From contig DATCEH010000029.1 of the NCBI GenBank assembly GCA_036510225.1, positions 62,001 to 126,000 on the forward strand: a stretch of 64,000 bases of DNA, given 5' to 3'. The stretch's first letter is position 1. The number at the start of each line of letters is the position of its first letter. This DNA is from Palsa-513 sp036510225 (GTDB lineage: Bacteria > Actinomycetota > Thermoleophilia > Solirubrobacterales > Solirubrobacteraceae). Shown piece by piece: positions 32,529-44,431 of this stretch. A model generated the notes under the pieces. That model was not told the origin of the DNA. It made no database searches and was given only the letters and a program-made list of their open reading frames with translations. The position numbers and the translations under genes were made by a program.

Positions 32529-34214
32529 ATGCGAGGAAGATGGGCGAGCTCGCGGACGATCATCTTGGCTGACGCCACTGCACCGCTCTCTTCCCGGGCC
32601 GCATCGGCGCCGCAACCGCTGCTGTTCGATCTCAACATCGAGGAGGTGCTCGAGCATTGGGAGGTCGAACACGCGCTCCGCGAGCTGATTGCGAACGCTC
32701 TCGACGAGCAGCTCGTGACCAGCTGCGCCGAGCTGACGATCAGCCAGGACGACGACGGGTGGTGGCATATCCGGGACTACGGTCGCGGACTGGCGATCGA
32801 GCATTTCACGCTCAACGAGAACGACGAGAAGCTCAACGGGCCGCTTGGAACGATCGGCAAATTTGGCGTCGGACTCAAGGACGCGCTCGCCACGCTTCAC
32901 CGCCGCGGCGTTCAGGTCGTGATCACCTCATCCCGAGGTCGCTACCGGCTTGCGGAGGCAGCCAAGCACGGCTTCGACGACATCACGACGCTCCACGTCG
33001 CCTACGAGCCGCTGCCGCAGAGCGTGGCGATAACGGGCACCGACGTCGCGCTCAATGCCGTCACGGGGGAGCAAGTCCGCGCCGCGAAGGACCTCTTCCT
33101 CAAGTTCGCCGGCGAGAGACTCATCGAGGACACGCCGTACGGGCAGATCCTCGCGCGGACAGGCCGCGCGCCGCGGGTCTACATCTGCGGCGTACTCGCG
33201 GCTGAGGAGTCGAACTTCCTCTTCACGTACAACATCACGAGCCTGACCGACGCGATGCGAAAGCGTCTGAACCGCGAGCGCCTGAACGTCGGACGCACGA
33301 CCTACGCCGATCGCGTCAAGGCGATCTTGCGCAGCGCAGAGTCCGACGAAGTTTGCAGTGAGCTGGCAGCAGAAGTCGGGGCGCGGGCCCGGGGCGATCA
33401 GCATGACGAGCTCTCGTGGATCGAGATCTCGCAACGCGCGTTGAACCTCCTCCATCAACGATCGCGCGTGGCGTTCGTCACCGAGGACGAAATCGCGGTG
33501 ATGCCTGACGTCCTGGACAACATGCGCCGCGATGGGCTTCAAGTTGTCGTCGTCTCCGACGCGCAGAAGCAGAAGCTGGACGTTCAGTTCCGGTCCGGCG
33601 ACCGAGACTTACGGACTGCGGAAGGCTACATCGAGCAGTTCAACGAGAGTTTCGAGTACCGCTTTGTGGAGCCCGGCCACCTCACGTCGGACGAGCGGGC
33701 CTTGCTCGATCGGGCGCCGGAGATCGTCGATCTTCTCGGTCCCGGCGGGCTGCGGCCACCGGTTCTGATCTCCGAAACCATGCGGACCGGCCTCGACGAC
33801 ACGGCGGGTGTCTGGGATTCCGGCCTGCGGTCGATCGTGATCAAGCGAAGTCAGCTCCGATCGGTCACGCAATTCGCCGGAACGCTGCTCCACGAGCTCG
33901 CCCACGCGCGAACCGGCGCCGTGGACGCAACCCGCACTTTCGAGTCGGTCCTCACCGAGTATCTCGGCGTCATCACCTCCCGGTGGCTCGCCGACGAGCG
34001 CCCCAGGGCGACAGACGCATCGACCCTCGCGCCTTCAGACAGCGGCTTCGTCCCGCAGGTCGCAAAGTGCCCGCACTGCCAGGCTGCTAACAGGATTCCC
34101 CGGGCCGGCATCCTGCGGTGCGGACGCTGCCGGGAGCGCTTCGAGGTCCTTCCCGACGGAGTCCTGCGCCGCGAGCACCACGCCAGCGGTCCGAACTCCG
34201 TCCGATCGATTTGA
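32529..34214 (+). CDS. GHKL ATPase fused to HExxH peptidase-like region and zinc ribbon
   Basis: 561 residues, first gene of the nurA-herA operon. The N-terminal GHKL ATPase (Hsp90/MutL type) shows the N box ELIANALDE (Glu52, Asn56), the G1 box DYGRGL (83-88) and the G2 box GTIGKFGVGLKDAL (107-120). A middle region of about 300 residues has no recognised family. At 455-459 is HELAH with acidic candidates for a third ligand at Glu472 and Glu477 (FESVLTEYLG), as in zinc peptidases. A Cys4 ribbon (514, 517, 531, 534) closes the protein. Start ATG 32529 lacks a clear ribosome site; TTG near 32,565 is an alternative. Confidence 0.75.
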   Translation: MRGRWASSRTIILADATAPLSSRAASAPQPLLFDLNIEEVLEHWEVEHALRELIANALDEQLVTSCAELTISQDDDGWWHIRDYGRGLAIEHFTLNENDEKLNGPLGTIGKFGVGLKDALATLHRRGVQVVITSSRGRYRLAEAAKHGFDDITTLHVAYEPLPQSVAITGTDVALNAVTGEQVRAAKDLFLKFAGERLIEDTPYGQILARTGRAPRVYICGVLAAEESNFLFTYNITSLTDAMRKRLNRERLNVGRTTYADRVKAILRSAESDEVCSELAAEVGARARGDQHDELSWIEISQRALNLLHQRSRVAFVTEDEIAVMPDVLDNMRRDGLQVVVVSDAQKQKLDVQFRSGDRDLRTAEGYIEQFNESFEYRFVEPGHLTSDERALLDRAPEIVDLLGPGGLRPPVLISETMRTGLDDTAGVWDSGLRSIVIKRSQLRSVTQFAGTLLHELAHARTGAVDATRTFESVLTEYLGVITSRWLADERPRATDASTLAPSDSGFVPQVAKCPHCQAANRIPRAGILRCGRCRERFEVLPDGVLRREHHASGPNSVRSI

Positions 34215-34233
34215 GACCGTCCTTGCCACGCCC

Positions 34234-35174
34234 GTGACGACTGAGCTCTACTTCGAGGACTGGGATCCGGGCTACGGCTCGCCGTATCTGATCGGCGACG
34301 ATCAGCCCGACGGCGCCGCGGTGCTCGCCGAGAGCGCCGACGAGATGCGGATCGCGCCAGCGCCGTGCGACCCGCGACCGACCGCGTTCGTCGATGGCGT
34401 GCGGCGCGGAGAGGGCCTGCTCTACCGCCAAGGCGACGACGGCGCGTTGGTGCGCGGCACGGTCGGCGCGTTCGGGTGCGGCGCGGTGCTCTGCGAAGCG
34501 GGCCGCACGCCGGTCTACGGTCCGATCGAGACGCAGCGGCTGGTGATCTTCGGCGGCGGGTTGCCGGTCGCGCTGCCCGCGGTCGACGGGTATGAGTGGG
34601 AGGCGGTCGCGATCGCCTCGAGCGAGCCGGAAGCGCCGCTGCAGGAGCTTCAGACGCGGATGCGGATCGCCGAGGGAAACCTCTCTGAGCGACTCGCGCG
34701 ATCGGGCTGGCTGGCGATCGCCGACGGGCCGCTGTACTTCATTCGCTCGCGCGATCTGCCCGTCGTTGGCCTTGTGAAGACGCATCATCGGGCGCTGCTG
34801 CCGCCCGAGCAGCACGCCCAGGTTGCTGGCCTGCTTTGTGGCGAGCGGACCCCGATGTTCGTGCTTGGTGATGACCGCTACTCGTGTTATGTGCGGATCG
34901 CGGTACCCGGCCCCCGGTCCAGCCCGTGGTATGGCATCGTGCGCGTCGAGGTGCCGCAGTCGTTCGGCATCGACATCGCCCGCGACACCGTGAACGAGGT
35001 CGCGTGCGTCCTGCCCCGCTACGCCGGAATCCCGCACAGAGACCCTAGGGCGCCGCAGAACCTGCAGCCGATCGGCGCGCTCGAGAAGCAGCTCCGCCAC
35101 CGCCTCGGGCCGTCCCGGCTTGCCGGGCGCGCCGCGCGAATCGCCGTCGACCTGCACAGCACGCAGGTTGCCGC

Positions 35175-35178
<4 letters not shown>
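34234..35178 (+). CDS. nurA: NurA-family nuclease
   Basis: 314 residues from GTG 34234. NurA is a 5'-3' nuclease with an RNase H-like fold that works with HerA in DNA-end resection. Conserved acidic sites are visible as AFVDGVRR (Asp54) and WLAIADGPL (Asp164), followed by VVGLVKTHHRALLPPE and the C-terminal RDTVNEVACVLP. The herA start overlaps its stop by four bases (GTGA), so the two are coupled. NurA is typical of archaea and scattered in bacteria. Confidence 0.85.
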
Positions 35179-36946
<1,768 letters not shown>

Positions 36947-36947
<1 letters not shown>

Positions 36948-38212
36948 TGGCGGTCATCTTCCACACCTCCGACTGGCACGTCGGCAAAACGCTCGCCCGC
37001 ATCTCCCGCGAGGATGACCACGCCGCCGTGCTGGAGGAGATCGTCGCACAGGCCGGCCAGGCCGAACCCGACCTGATCATCCACTCCGGTGACGTGTTCG
37101 ACAGTTTCCGCCCGGCGACGGCGGACATGCGCCTCGCGCTCACCGCGCTGCGCGCGCTCGGGCGGATCGCACCGACCGTCGTGCTGGCCGGCAACCACGA
37201 CTCCGCAGCACTCTTTGAGGTGTTCGCGCTGCTCCTCGGCGAGGACTCGCGGGTCCGGTTCGTGGGCCGCGCGAGACATCCACGCGACGGCGGGATCATC
37301 GACGTCGCGTCCCAGGATGGATCGCAGCGGTTGCGCCTTGCGTCGATGCCGTTCGTGCATCCCAACCGACAGGTCGACTGGTTCGAGGACCCAAGGCGGT
37401 TCATGGGCCAGTACGCCGAGAAGCTGCGCGCGATGAACAACCTGCTGCGCGAGGGCCTCGACGACGGCTACGACCCGGGACGCGACGTGCTGCTCTACGC
37501 CGCCCACCTGCATCTCAGCGGCGCGCACCTCTCCGGATCGGAGCGAGCGCTGCACGTCACCGACACCTACGCAGCCGACGCGCGCAGCCTGCCGCTGGTG
37601 TCCTACAGCGCACTCGGCCATATCCACAAACCGCAGCAACTGCCCGGCCAGCCCGCGTTCTACGTCGGCTCGCCGCTGCAGCTCGACTTCGGCGAAGCCG
37701 GCCAGGAGAAGTCCTCGATCGTCGTCGACGCCCAGCCCGGCCGAGGCGCCAACGTCACGCGCCTACCGCTACGCACCGGACGGGCGCTGCGTGAGCTGAA
37801 GGGGCCCCTCCAGACGATTCAGGCGACCGCGGGCGACGTCGGGCGCGAACTGGTGCGCGTCATCGTCGAGACGCAGGACCCAATCCCCGACCTCGCCCAC
37901 ACTATCGGTGGGCTGCTGCCCCACGCGACGATCGTGGAGATCGTCGAGGACGTCGCCTCTCGCCGCCTCGAGGTCCTCGATCCCGACGCGAGCGACCCCG
38001 ACGCGCCCGAGCCGAGCCTCGAGGAGCTGATGCAACGCTATCTTGAGGACCGCGCGACGCTCGACCCCGACGTTCCCGCGCAACGGGTGCGAGCACTCTT
38101 CGCAGCGCTCAACCAAGAGCTCGACGGCGACGAGCTCCCCCCGATCGACGGACTCAGCGAACTGCTCGACGCCGAGCTGCCTGACGCGCCGCGGGAGCAC
38201 CAGCCCGCGTGA
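36947..38212 (+). CDS. sbcD: Mre11/SbcD-type exonuclease subunit
   Basis: 421 residues. All metallophosphoesterase motifs are present: Asp9 and His11 (SDWHVGK), GDVFD with Asp49, AGNHD (83-85), the His of LYAAHLHLSG and GHIH. A C-terminal capping part follows, ending with a helical acidic tail. With Rad50/SbcC it cuts DNA ends, hairpins and protein-blocked termini, using Mn2+. Its ATG shares a base with the herA stop, and the sbcC GTG overlaps its own stop, so the complex subunits are made together. Confidence 0.93.
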
Positions 38213-41200
38213 GGCCGCTCGAGCTACGAATCAGCGGCCTGCGGTCCTACCGCGCCGAGACAACCGTCGACTTCACCGATCTGAACCTGGTCGCGATCAT
38301 CGGCGCAACCGGTTCGGGCAAGTCGAGCCTGCTGGAGGCGATCACGTACGCGTTGTACGGCAGCGCGACATGGGGCGGCAAGAGCACCAAGGCACTGATC
38401 GCCGACGGCGCGATCTCGATGACCGTGAGCCTCAGTTTCCTCGCCGACGACCAAAAATGGCTGATCACCCGCAAGGCCTCACGCGGTGCCTACCCCCCGT
38501 CAACCCAGGAACTGCAATGCATCTCTGACCCCGCACGGCCGAAGATCGACGGATCCAGCGACGTCAAAGCCCGCATCGTCGAGCTGATCGGCCTGGACTA
38601 CGACGGGTTCAAATCCTGCGTGCTCCTGCCGCAGGGACGCTTTGACCAGCTCCTGAAAGCGACCGCCGCGGACCGCGTCGGGATCCTCAAGGGAATCCTC
38701 GGCCTCGAAGCGCTCAACACCACCCGCGGCCGCGCCCACGAACTGCGCGACATCGTCAGCGACCGCCTCGAAGAGCTCCGCAAGGCCCGCGCCGAGTTCA
38801 TGCAGAACCCGCGCGCCACGCACCAGACAAGCACGGCGCGGATCACGGCGCTCACACCACGCCTCGATGAGCTCAGGCAGCTCGAGCGCCGCGCACAATC
38901 GCTGATCGAGGACGTCCGCGGCCACCAAGCCGACAGCGACACGGCCGCGCAGGCCGCCGCCAGGCTCGTCGAACTCACCGACAACGAGCTCCTGGATCGC
39001 CTCCGCGTACTCGAGCGACTGGAGCGCGACCTCACCGCGATCCACGAGGACGCCGTCACGGCAGCCGGGTCGGCTGAGCGTGAGGCGCTCGCCGCGCGGA
39101 CAGCCGTCGCCGAAGCCAAGCACGACGGTCGCGACGCGGCCGCGATCACCGGCCTTCGCGGCACGCTCGCCGCCTCCACCGCCGACCTAGAGGCGATCGA
39201 CGAGACCCGCACCCAGCTCGCCCGCAGACACGCCGAACTCGAAGCGGACCGTGAGACGCTTGCCGAAAAGGTCGAGCAGGTCGCCAGGCTCGCCCGCGCG
39301 CACGACGAGTCGGCCGCGGTTGAACAGCAGGCCGAGACCGCTGCCAGCCGGGCCCGCGCAGACGCCGCAGCTTTGATCGCGCGCATCGAGATGATCGCCG
39401 CTGGTCGCGCGACGCTCGCCAGCCGCGAAACCACCCTTCGGGAGTCTCGGGCTCGCCGCGAGCTCGCTCGCCGCGAGTCAGAAGCAGCGCGAGAACAACA
39501 GCAGGAGGCCGCGGCGGCGCTCAAGGAGGTCAAGGCCGCACTGGACGACGCCGAACGAGCGGACGCCGCGGCGCGCGCAGCGCTCGGCTGCGAGCCGGGT
39601 GACCAGTGCCCCGTCTGCACCCAAGAGCTCCCAGCCACGTTCCAGATCCCCGGCTCGGCAGCCGACATCGTCGCGCTCCGACAAGCCTTCGAGGACGCCC
39701 AAGCTGCGGAGCGCGGCGCGCACGCCGAGCTAGCGAACCTGCGCGCCACCGAAGCCCGAGAGTCAACGCTGCTCGCGGACGCCACGACCGCGCGGGACGA
39801 CGCGCAAGCGGCGTGGACGGCGCTCGTAGCGACGCCGCTGCCCGGCGATCTCGATCCCGACACGGTCACCGCGGATCCAGCGACCGTGGCCGTCGTCACC
39901 GATCCCGCGGAGAAGGCCGCGGAGCGCTACAGGGCCGCCCGGCAAGCCTCCAAGCAGGCCTCGGGCGAACACCACGCCGCGGCCGCAGTAGTCAGCACCA
40001 CCGAGCAGGCGCTCGCCCGCCGCGGCGACGATCTCGCCAGCGACACCGACCGCGTCGAGCGTCGCGAGCAAAGCACGCGCAGTAGGCTGCGGCTCCTCCC
40101 CCACTGGGTCGAGGTTCCCGAGACGGCCGTCCCCGCCGACCTCGCCGCCTGTGACGCGCCTCTGGCCGAGGCGCTGCGGCACGCGGAAGAACTGGAAGAT
40201 CTCGCTGCGGGGTCCGCCGCGGCCGCGACAAGCCGACGCGATCAACTCGACGCGGTCAAGCAACGGCTTCAGAACGAACTCAACGGTCCAGCCAACATCG
40301 AACGCGGCATCCTTCGCAACTTGAGCGCCGAGGCCAATCGTCATCGCGAGGATCACCTACGAGAAGCTCCGCCGGCGGCCGCGGCCGTCACACAACTCCT
40401 CGTGTGGGGCGAGCAGATTGTGGCCGGCGCCGACGACACCCTCGCGACGTTGCGCGCTACCGAGAGCGGCGCGTCGGAGAACGCGCGAGCAACGAAGGCC
40501 GAGGGCGTGGCGCTGCTTGCGGGCGCCGGGTTTGAGACCTCCGAGGAGCTCCGCACGGCCGTGATCGACGCTGCCGGCGAGCTCAAATTCGCGACCTCAG
40601 AGCACGAGCGTGCGGCCGCGCAGCTCGAACCGGTCGCCACGATCGACGACCTCGTCACGAGAGCCGAGCAGCTACGCGGCGGCTTTTGCGAACTCGGGAA
40701 ACAGCTCGCCGACGGAAAGTTCGTCGGGTACGTCGTCGAACAGCGCCAACAGACCCTTCTCAAGCTCGCGAGCGGCATCGTCGGCGAGGTAACCGGCGGC
40801 CGCTACGGCTTCACGAAAGACTTCGACATCGTCGACCGACAGACCGGCGCGTCCCGCACACCAGACACGCTGTCCGGCGGCGAGACGTTCCTCGTCAGCC
40901 TCGCGCTCGCACTCGGCCTCGTCGAACTCGCCGATCGCAGCGGCGGCCGCCTCCAAGCCCTCTTCCTCGACGAAGGCTTCGGCAGCCTCGACCCCGACGC
41001 CCTCGACCAAGCCCTCAGCGCGCTCGAGCGCCGCGCCGAAACCGGACGCCTCATAGCCATGATCAGCCACGTACCCGTAATCGCCGAACGCATCGAGCAG
41101 GTCCTACAAGTCACCAGAACGACCGACGGCTCCCACGTCAGGCGGCTCGACGAAGGCGAACGTGACGCTCTGCTGCTCGACGACGCCACCCAACAGACGG

Positions 41201-41214
41201 CGGCAGTAGCCTGA
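38209..41214 (+). CDS. sbcC: Rad50/SbcC-type SMC ATPase
   Basis: 1,001 residues. N-terminal ABC half with Walker A GATGSGKSS (32-40) and the Q-loop region LPQGRF; two long coiled coils rich in Ala, Glu and Arg; a zinc-hook CPVC at 467-470 in the middle; and the C-terminal ABC half with signature LSGGETFLVSLALAL, Walker B LFLDEGFGSLD (about 920) and a final His-loop region ISHVPVI. It tethers and opens DNA ends for SbcD. Last gene of the five-gene operon that starts with the GHKL ATPase. Confidence 0.93.
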   Translation: MRPLELRISGLRSYRAETTVDFTDLNLVAIIGATGSGKSSLLEAITYALYGSATWGGKSTKALIADGAISMTVSLSFLADDQKWLITRKASRGAYPPSTQELQCISDPARPKIDGSSDVKARIVELIGLDYDGFKSCVLLPQGRFDQLLKATAADRVGILKGILGLEALNTTRGRAHELRDIVSDRLEELRKARAEFMQNPRATHQTSTARITALTPRLDELRQLERRAQSLIEDVRGHQADSDTAAQAAARLVELTDNELLDRLRVLERLERDLTAIHEDAVTAAGSAEREALAARTAVAEAKHDGRDAAAITGLRGTLAASTADLEAIDETRTQLARRHAELEADRETLAEKVEQVARLARAHDESAAVEQQAETAASRARADAAALIARIEMIAAGRATLASRETTLRESRARRELARRESEAAREQQQEAAAALKEVKAALDDAERADAAARAALGCEPGDQCPVCTQELPATFQIPGSAADIVALRQAFEDAQAAERGAHAELANLRATEARESTLLADATTARDDAQAAWTALVATPLPGDLDPDTVTADPATVAVVTDPAEKAAERYRAARQASKQASGEHHAAAAVVSTTEQALARRGDDLASDTDRVERREQSTRSRLRLLPHWVEVPETAVPADLAACDAPLAEALRHAEELEDLAAGSAAAATSRRDQLDAVKQRLQNELNGPANIERGILRNLSAEANRHREDHLREAPPAAAAVTQLLVWGEQIVAGADDTLATLRATESGASENARATKAEGVALLAGAGFETSEELRTAVIDAAGELKFATSEHERAAAQLEPVATIDDLVTRAEQLRGGFCELGKQLADGKFVGYVVEQRQQTLLKLASGIVGEVTGGRYGFTKDFDIVDRQTGASRTPDTLSGGETFLVSLALALGLVELADRSGGRLQALFLDEGFGSLDPDALDQALSALERRAETGRLIAMISHVPVIAERIEQVLQVTRTTDGSHVRRLDEGERDALLLDDATQQTAAVA

Positions 41215-41924
41215 AATGCGCGTCCCACCCACGGAGGCAGCTCATCGCAACCGAGGTTCAGAGCAACCACAAATCCCGGTCTCCGTCACACCCAGCCTGG
41301 CTCACGGCCACGTCGGCGAGGCCCGCAGAACGCCTCACAGCGCCCAGGGCGGGCCCCAAACGGCGCTCAACCCCCCGGAATGGCGGACAGGGCCACTCCG
41401 GCGAACAGGTCCAAGCGACAAGCTAGTCGTGCTCTTTTCAAACCGGCGCAAGTGGTCCACTTTTACCGGCGTTGACATCGTTGTGCGAACGCTCCGCAGC
41501 AACGAATCTGACCGGCCTGCGCTCGCGCGCGGGAACCCTCCTCGCCCCAGCGCCGCTGCCCGCCTTGTTCCCGCCGTCGCAGCCGCATGCGATCTGCGCG
41601 GTGATCGCCTTGCCGCAAGCATCCCGCGGGCGGCGGGACACATCCCGTAAGAGCAGTTCCAGCCCGAAAACGCAGAGGCGAGGCGAACGCCGACGGGACC
41701 TCGGGTCCGAAGCCACCGCCTCCGCCAAAGGATCTTGTCACCTGCTGGCGAAAGACACGGGCACTCCCGCGTGGCTCGGTGGCGCGGCTTGGTGGACCCG
41801 ATGCCCGGCTCGGTACACGCGTGAGCGCGTGTTGGCGACAACGTAGACGTTCCGCGGTTCTCTGCGGCGGCAACGACGGCGGGCTGGGACCACCCGACGA
41901 CAGCGGCATGCACAATGTGTCCTC
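41215..41924. other. 710-bp gap between the two ATPase loci
   Basis: No credible gene; the long minus-strand frame (41335-41913) has random composition. It contains AAGTGGTCCACTT (41450-41462), a perfect palindrome followed by TTACCGGCGTTGACA, a layout I associate with the ends of IS21-family elements, so a remnant IS end is possible. Confidence 0.4.
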
Positions 41925-44372
41925 ATGAAGGACGCTGCCTATGAGCGACTCATCGAGTTGCTCGACGACTCGAGCCTCTCGCCAGCCGCGGTGGACTGTG
42001 TGCTGGCAGCAGCCGACGGGGAGCCGGAACTAGCGGCGCACTTGGCTGGCAAGGAGGCTCCGGCGCGGCGCTCTCCTGCGGCGCAACCCACCATCGTCCC
42101 TGCGCGGGTATATCTGGAGGAGATCGCCGTCGAGGGGTTTCGCGGGGTGGGTCGGTCGGCGCGGCTGCAGCTGGAGCCTGGTCCTGGGCTCACGCTCGTC
42201 GTCGGACGTAACGGTTCGGGTAAGTCGAGCTTCGCAGAGGGGCTCGAGGTTCTGCTCACGGGTACCACGCTGCGCTGGGAGGAGCGGACAAAGGTCTGGC
42301 AGGAGGGTTGGCGCAATCTGCATCACGAGGGCGTTGTCTCGCTCGACGCGCGGTTTCGCATCGATGGCGAGGCGAAGGCGCTCGAGGTCGGCCGTACGTG
42401 GCCGGCAGATGCCACCCTTGGGTCTCCTCATGCGCTGCGCGTGCGCGGGCCGCGGGAGAGTTGGGACGCGCTCGGTTGGCAGCGGCCGCTCGAACAGTTT
42501 CGGCCGATCCTCTCCTACAACGAACTCGGAACCATGTTCACCTCGCCGACACGGGCGGCGGTCCTCTACGACGCGCTCTCAGCGGTTCTCGGGCTGGAAG
42601 ACTTCGACGCGGTCCAGTCGGCACTGCGCCAACAGCGCCTCGCTAGCGACAAGGCGGTCAAGGGCGAAAGGGAAGCCCGCCAGGCGCTTCTCCGGAAATT
42701 GCAGGCCGCTGCCGATCCGCGCGCCGCGACCGCGGCGACGCAACTTCGGCCCCGCGCGCCCGACCTGGAGGCCGTCATGAGCTCGACTGTCCTCGCGGAA
42801 ACTGGCGCGGAGCACGACGCGCGCCTGCTAGTCGCCTTGGAGCTGCCCGCGCTTGATTCGATCGACGCGCGGTTCGGCGAGATGAAAGCGGCCCGCGAGC
42901 GGATCGAGGAGCTGGAGATCAGCGACGCGAGCAGACTCGACGCCCTCGCCGCCCTGCTGGAGGCAGGACTGGCCTTTCACAACCAGCACAGCGGACGGTC
43001 GCGAGATTGTCCCCTGTGCGGCACCGAGGATGCGCTAGATGAGGGATGGTTGTTGCGAACTCACGCCGAGGCGCAAGAGCTTCGCCAACAGAGCCGTGAT
43101 CTGCGGGAGGCGCGAAACGTGTTTCCGGCTGCCCGGGCCGGAGCCGCCGACATCTTTGCCCGCGGCACGAGGGCCGCTCTGGCGCAGGGGGCCGGGGCCG
43201 GGATCGAGGTCGGTGATGCTGAGATAATCTGGGAGGCCTGGTCAGCACTGCTCGCGGGAGCCGACGACGAGTTCATGGCTCAGGGGCCGGCGGTGGCGAC
43301 TCAGTTGCTGAATGCGGTCAGAGAAGCACAGCGGAAGGCGGTGGCCGAGCAGGCGACCCGCGACCTGGAGTGGCGGCCGCTGCGAGACGCCATTGTAGAC
43401 TGGGCCTCCATCGCGCGTGCCGCGGCGCGCCCAAGAGATCTCGTCGGATCGCTGAAAGACGCAGAGACGTGGATGAAGGCCTGCACGGCGCGTCTCCGCG
43501 ACGAGCGACTCGCGCCGGTGGTCGAGGCCGCTCTCGCGAACTGGACGGAGCTGCGGCACGAGAGCAACGTCATGCTCGGGGGCGTGGCGTTGCGCGAGCG
43601 CGGAAACCAGCGGTCTGTCACCTTCGACGTGGTCGTCGACGGCACGGATGCCTCCGCTTTCGGCGTGATGAGCCAGGGAGAGCTTTCGGCGTTGGCTATC
43701 AGCATCTTCCTCCCCCGAGCCATGCTGCCGGGGAGCCCTTTCGCGTTCATCCTGATCGACGATCCCGTCCAATCGATGGACCCGGCCAAGGTCGACGGTC
43801 TGGCGCGCGTGCTTGCCAGGGCGGCCGGCGAGCGACAGGTCATCGTCTTCACGCATGACGAGCGCCTCCCTGAGGCGGTGCGGCGGCTCGGCATCGATGC
43901 GCGAATCATGCAGGTCCAGCGGCGAGCCGGGTCAAAGCTCGAGATCGTCGCGGCCCGGCCGCCGAGCGACCGGCACATCGGGGAGGCATTCGCCTTCGCG
44001 AAGGCCGACGATGTGCCCGAGGAGGTACGCGCCCGCGTTATTCCGGGCTTATGCCGGTGCGCGATCGAGGCGGCCTGCGCCGCACGCGTGAGACGGACCC
44101 TGCTGGAGGAGGGGACCGCTCACGCGCTGGTGGAGGAGCGTCTCGGTTCGATCACATCGCTGACGGGCTGGCTTGCGGCAGCACTGGACCTTACGGTCGC
44201 TCAGGGCAGGGAGATCCGCGAGGCGATCCGCCGACTCGGGGGAGATGACGCCGTGGAGGTGGTCGACCTGGCGCGCAGGGGCGCCCACGAAAGACTCAAC
44301 GTCGACGGGCTGCAGCTCGTCCAGGGGGCAAGACGGCTCGTCCGCGCGCTTGAGGAGCGGCCGCGCCCATAG
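41925..44372 (+). CDS. zinc-hook SMC-like (Rad50/RloC-type) ATPase
   Basis: 815 residues. A helical N-terminal extension of about 60 residues precedes an ABC ATPase head: Walker A GRNGSGKSS (94-102), then a coiled region containing CPLC (Cys362, Cys365), a zinc-hook motif, and the second half with signature-like MSQGELSALAISIFL, Walker B FILIDDPVQSMD (about 611) and the H-loop VIVFTHDERL. A further 130-residue helical C-terminal extension is unusual for Rad50. It ends where a small HEPN-like gene begins. RloC and PrrC anticodon nucleases combine such an ATPase with a HEPN ribonuclease, and are linked to restriction-modification loci as here. Confidence 0.75.
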   Translation: MKDAAYERLIELLDDSSLSPAAVDCVLAAADGEPELAAHLAGKEAPARRSPAAQPTIVPARVYLEEIAVEGFRGVGRSARLQLEPGPGLTLVVGRNGSGKSSFAEGLEVLLTGTTLRWEERTKVWQEGWRNLHHEGVVSLDARFRIDGEAKALEVGRTWPADATLGSPHALRVRGPRESWDALGWQRPLEQFRPILSYNELGTMFTSPTRAAVLYDALSAVLGLEDFDAVQSALRQQRLASDKAVKGEREARQALLRKLQAAADPRAATAATQLRPRAPDLEAVMSSTVLAETGAEHDARLLVALELPALDSIDARFGEMKAARERIEELEISDASRLDALAALLEAGLAFHNQHSGRSRDCPLCGTEDALDEGWLLRTHAEAQELRQQSRDLREARNVFPAARAGAADIFARGTRAALAQGAGAGIEVGDAEIIWEAWSALLAGADDEFMAQGPAVATQLLNAVREAQRKAVAEQATRDLEWRPLRDAIVDWASIARAAARPRDLVGSLKDAETWMKACTARLRDERLAPVVEAALANWTELRHESNVMLGGVALRERGNQRSVTFDVVVDGTDASAFGVMSQGELSALAISIFLPRAMLPGSPFAFILIDDPVQSMDPAKVDGLARVLARAAGERQVIVFTHDERLPEAVRRLGIDARIMQVQRRAGSKLEIVAARPPSDRHIGEAFAFAKADDVPEEVRARVIPGLCRCAIEAACAARVRRTLLEEGTAHALVEERLGSITSLTGWLAAALDLTVAQGREIREAIRRLGGDDAVEVVDLARRGAHERLNVDGLQLVQGARRLVRALEERPRP

Positions 44373-44431
44373 CTCCTTCCGACCTCCTGATCGAGGCGCG
44401 CCGGATACTCGACGATCCCAGGCGCAGTACC

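Noticed and set aside
41335..41913. 192-codon minus-strand frame between sbcC and the zinc-hook ATPase gene
   Set aside because: Composition is random and no domain is recognisable; the region fits a non-coding spacer with a possible IS remnant.
41925..44372. Second sbcC/rad50 gene for the zinc-hook ATPase
   Set aside because: No Mre11 partner adjoins it, the coiled coils are much shorter, and it has N- and C-terminal extensions not found in Rad50.
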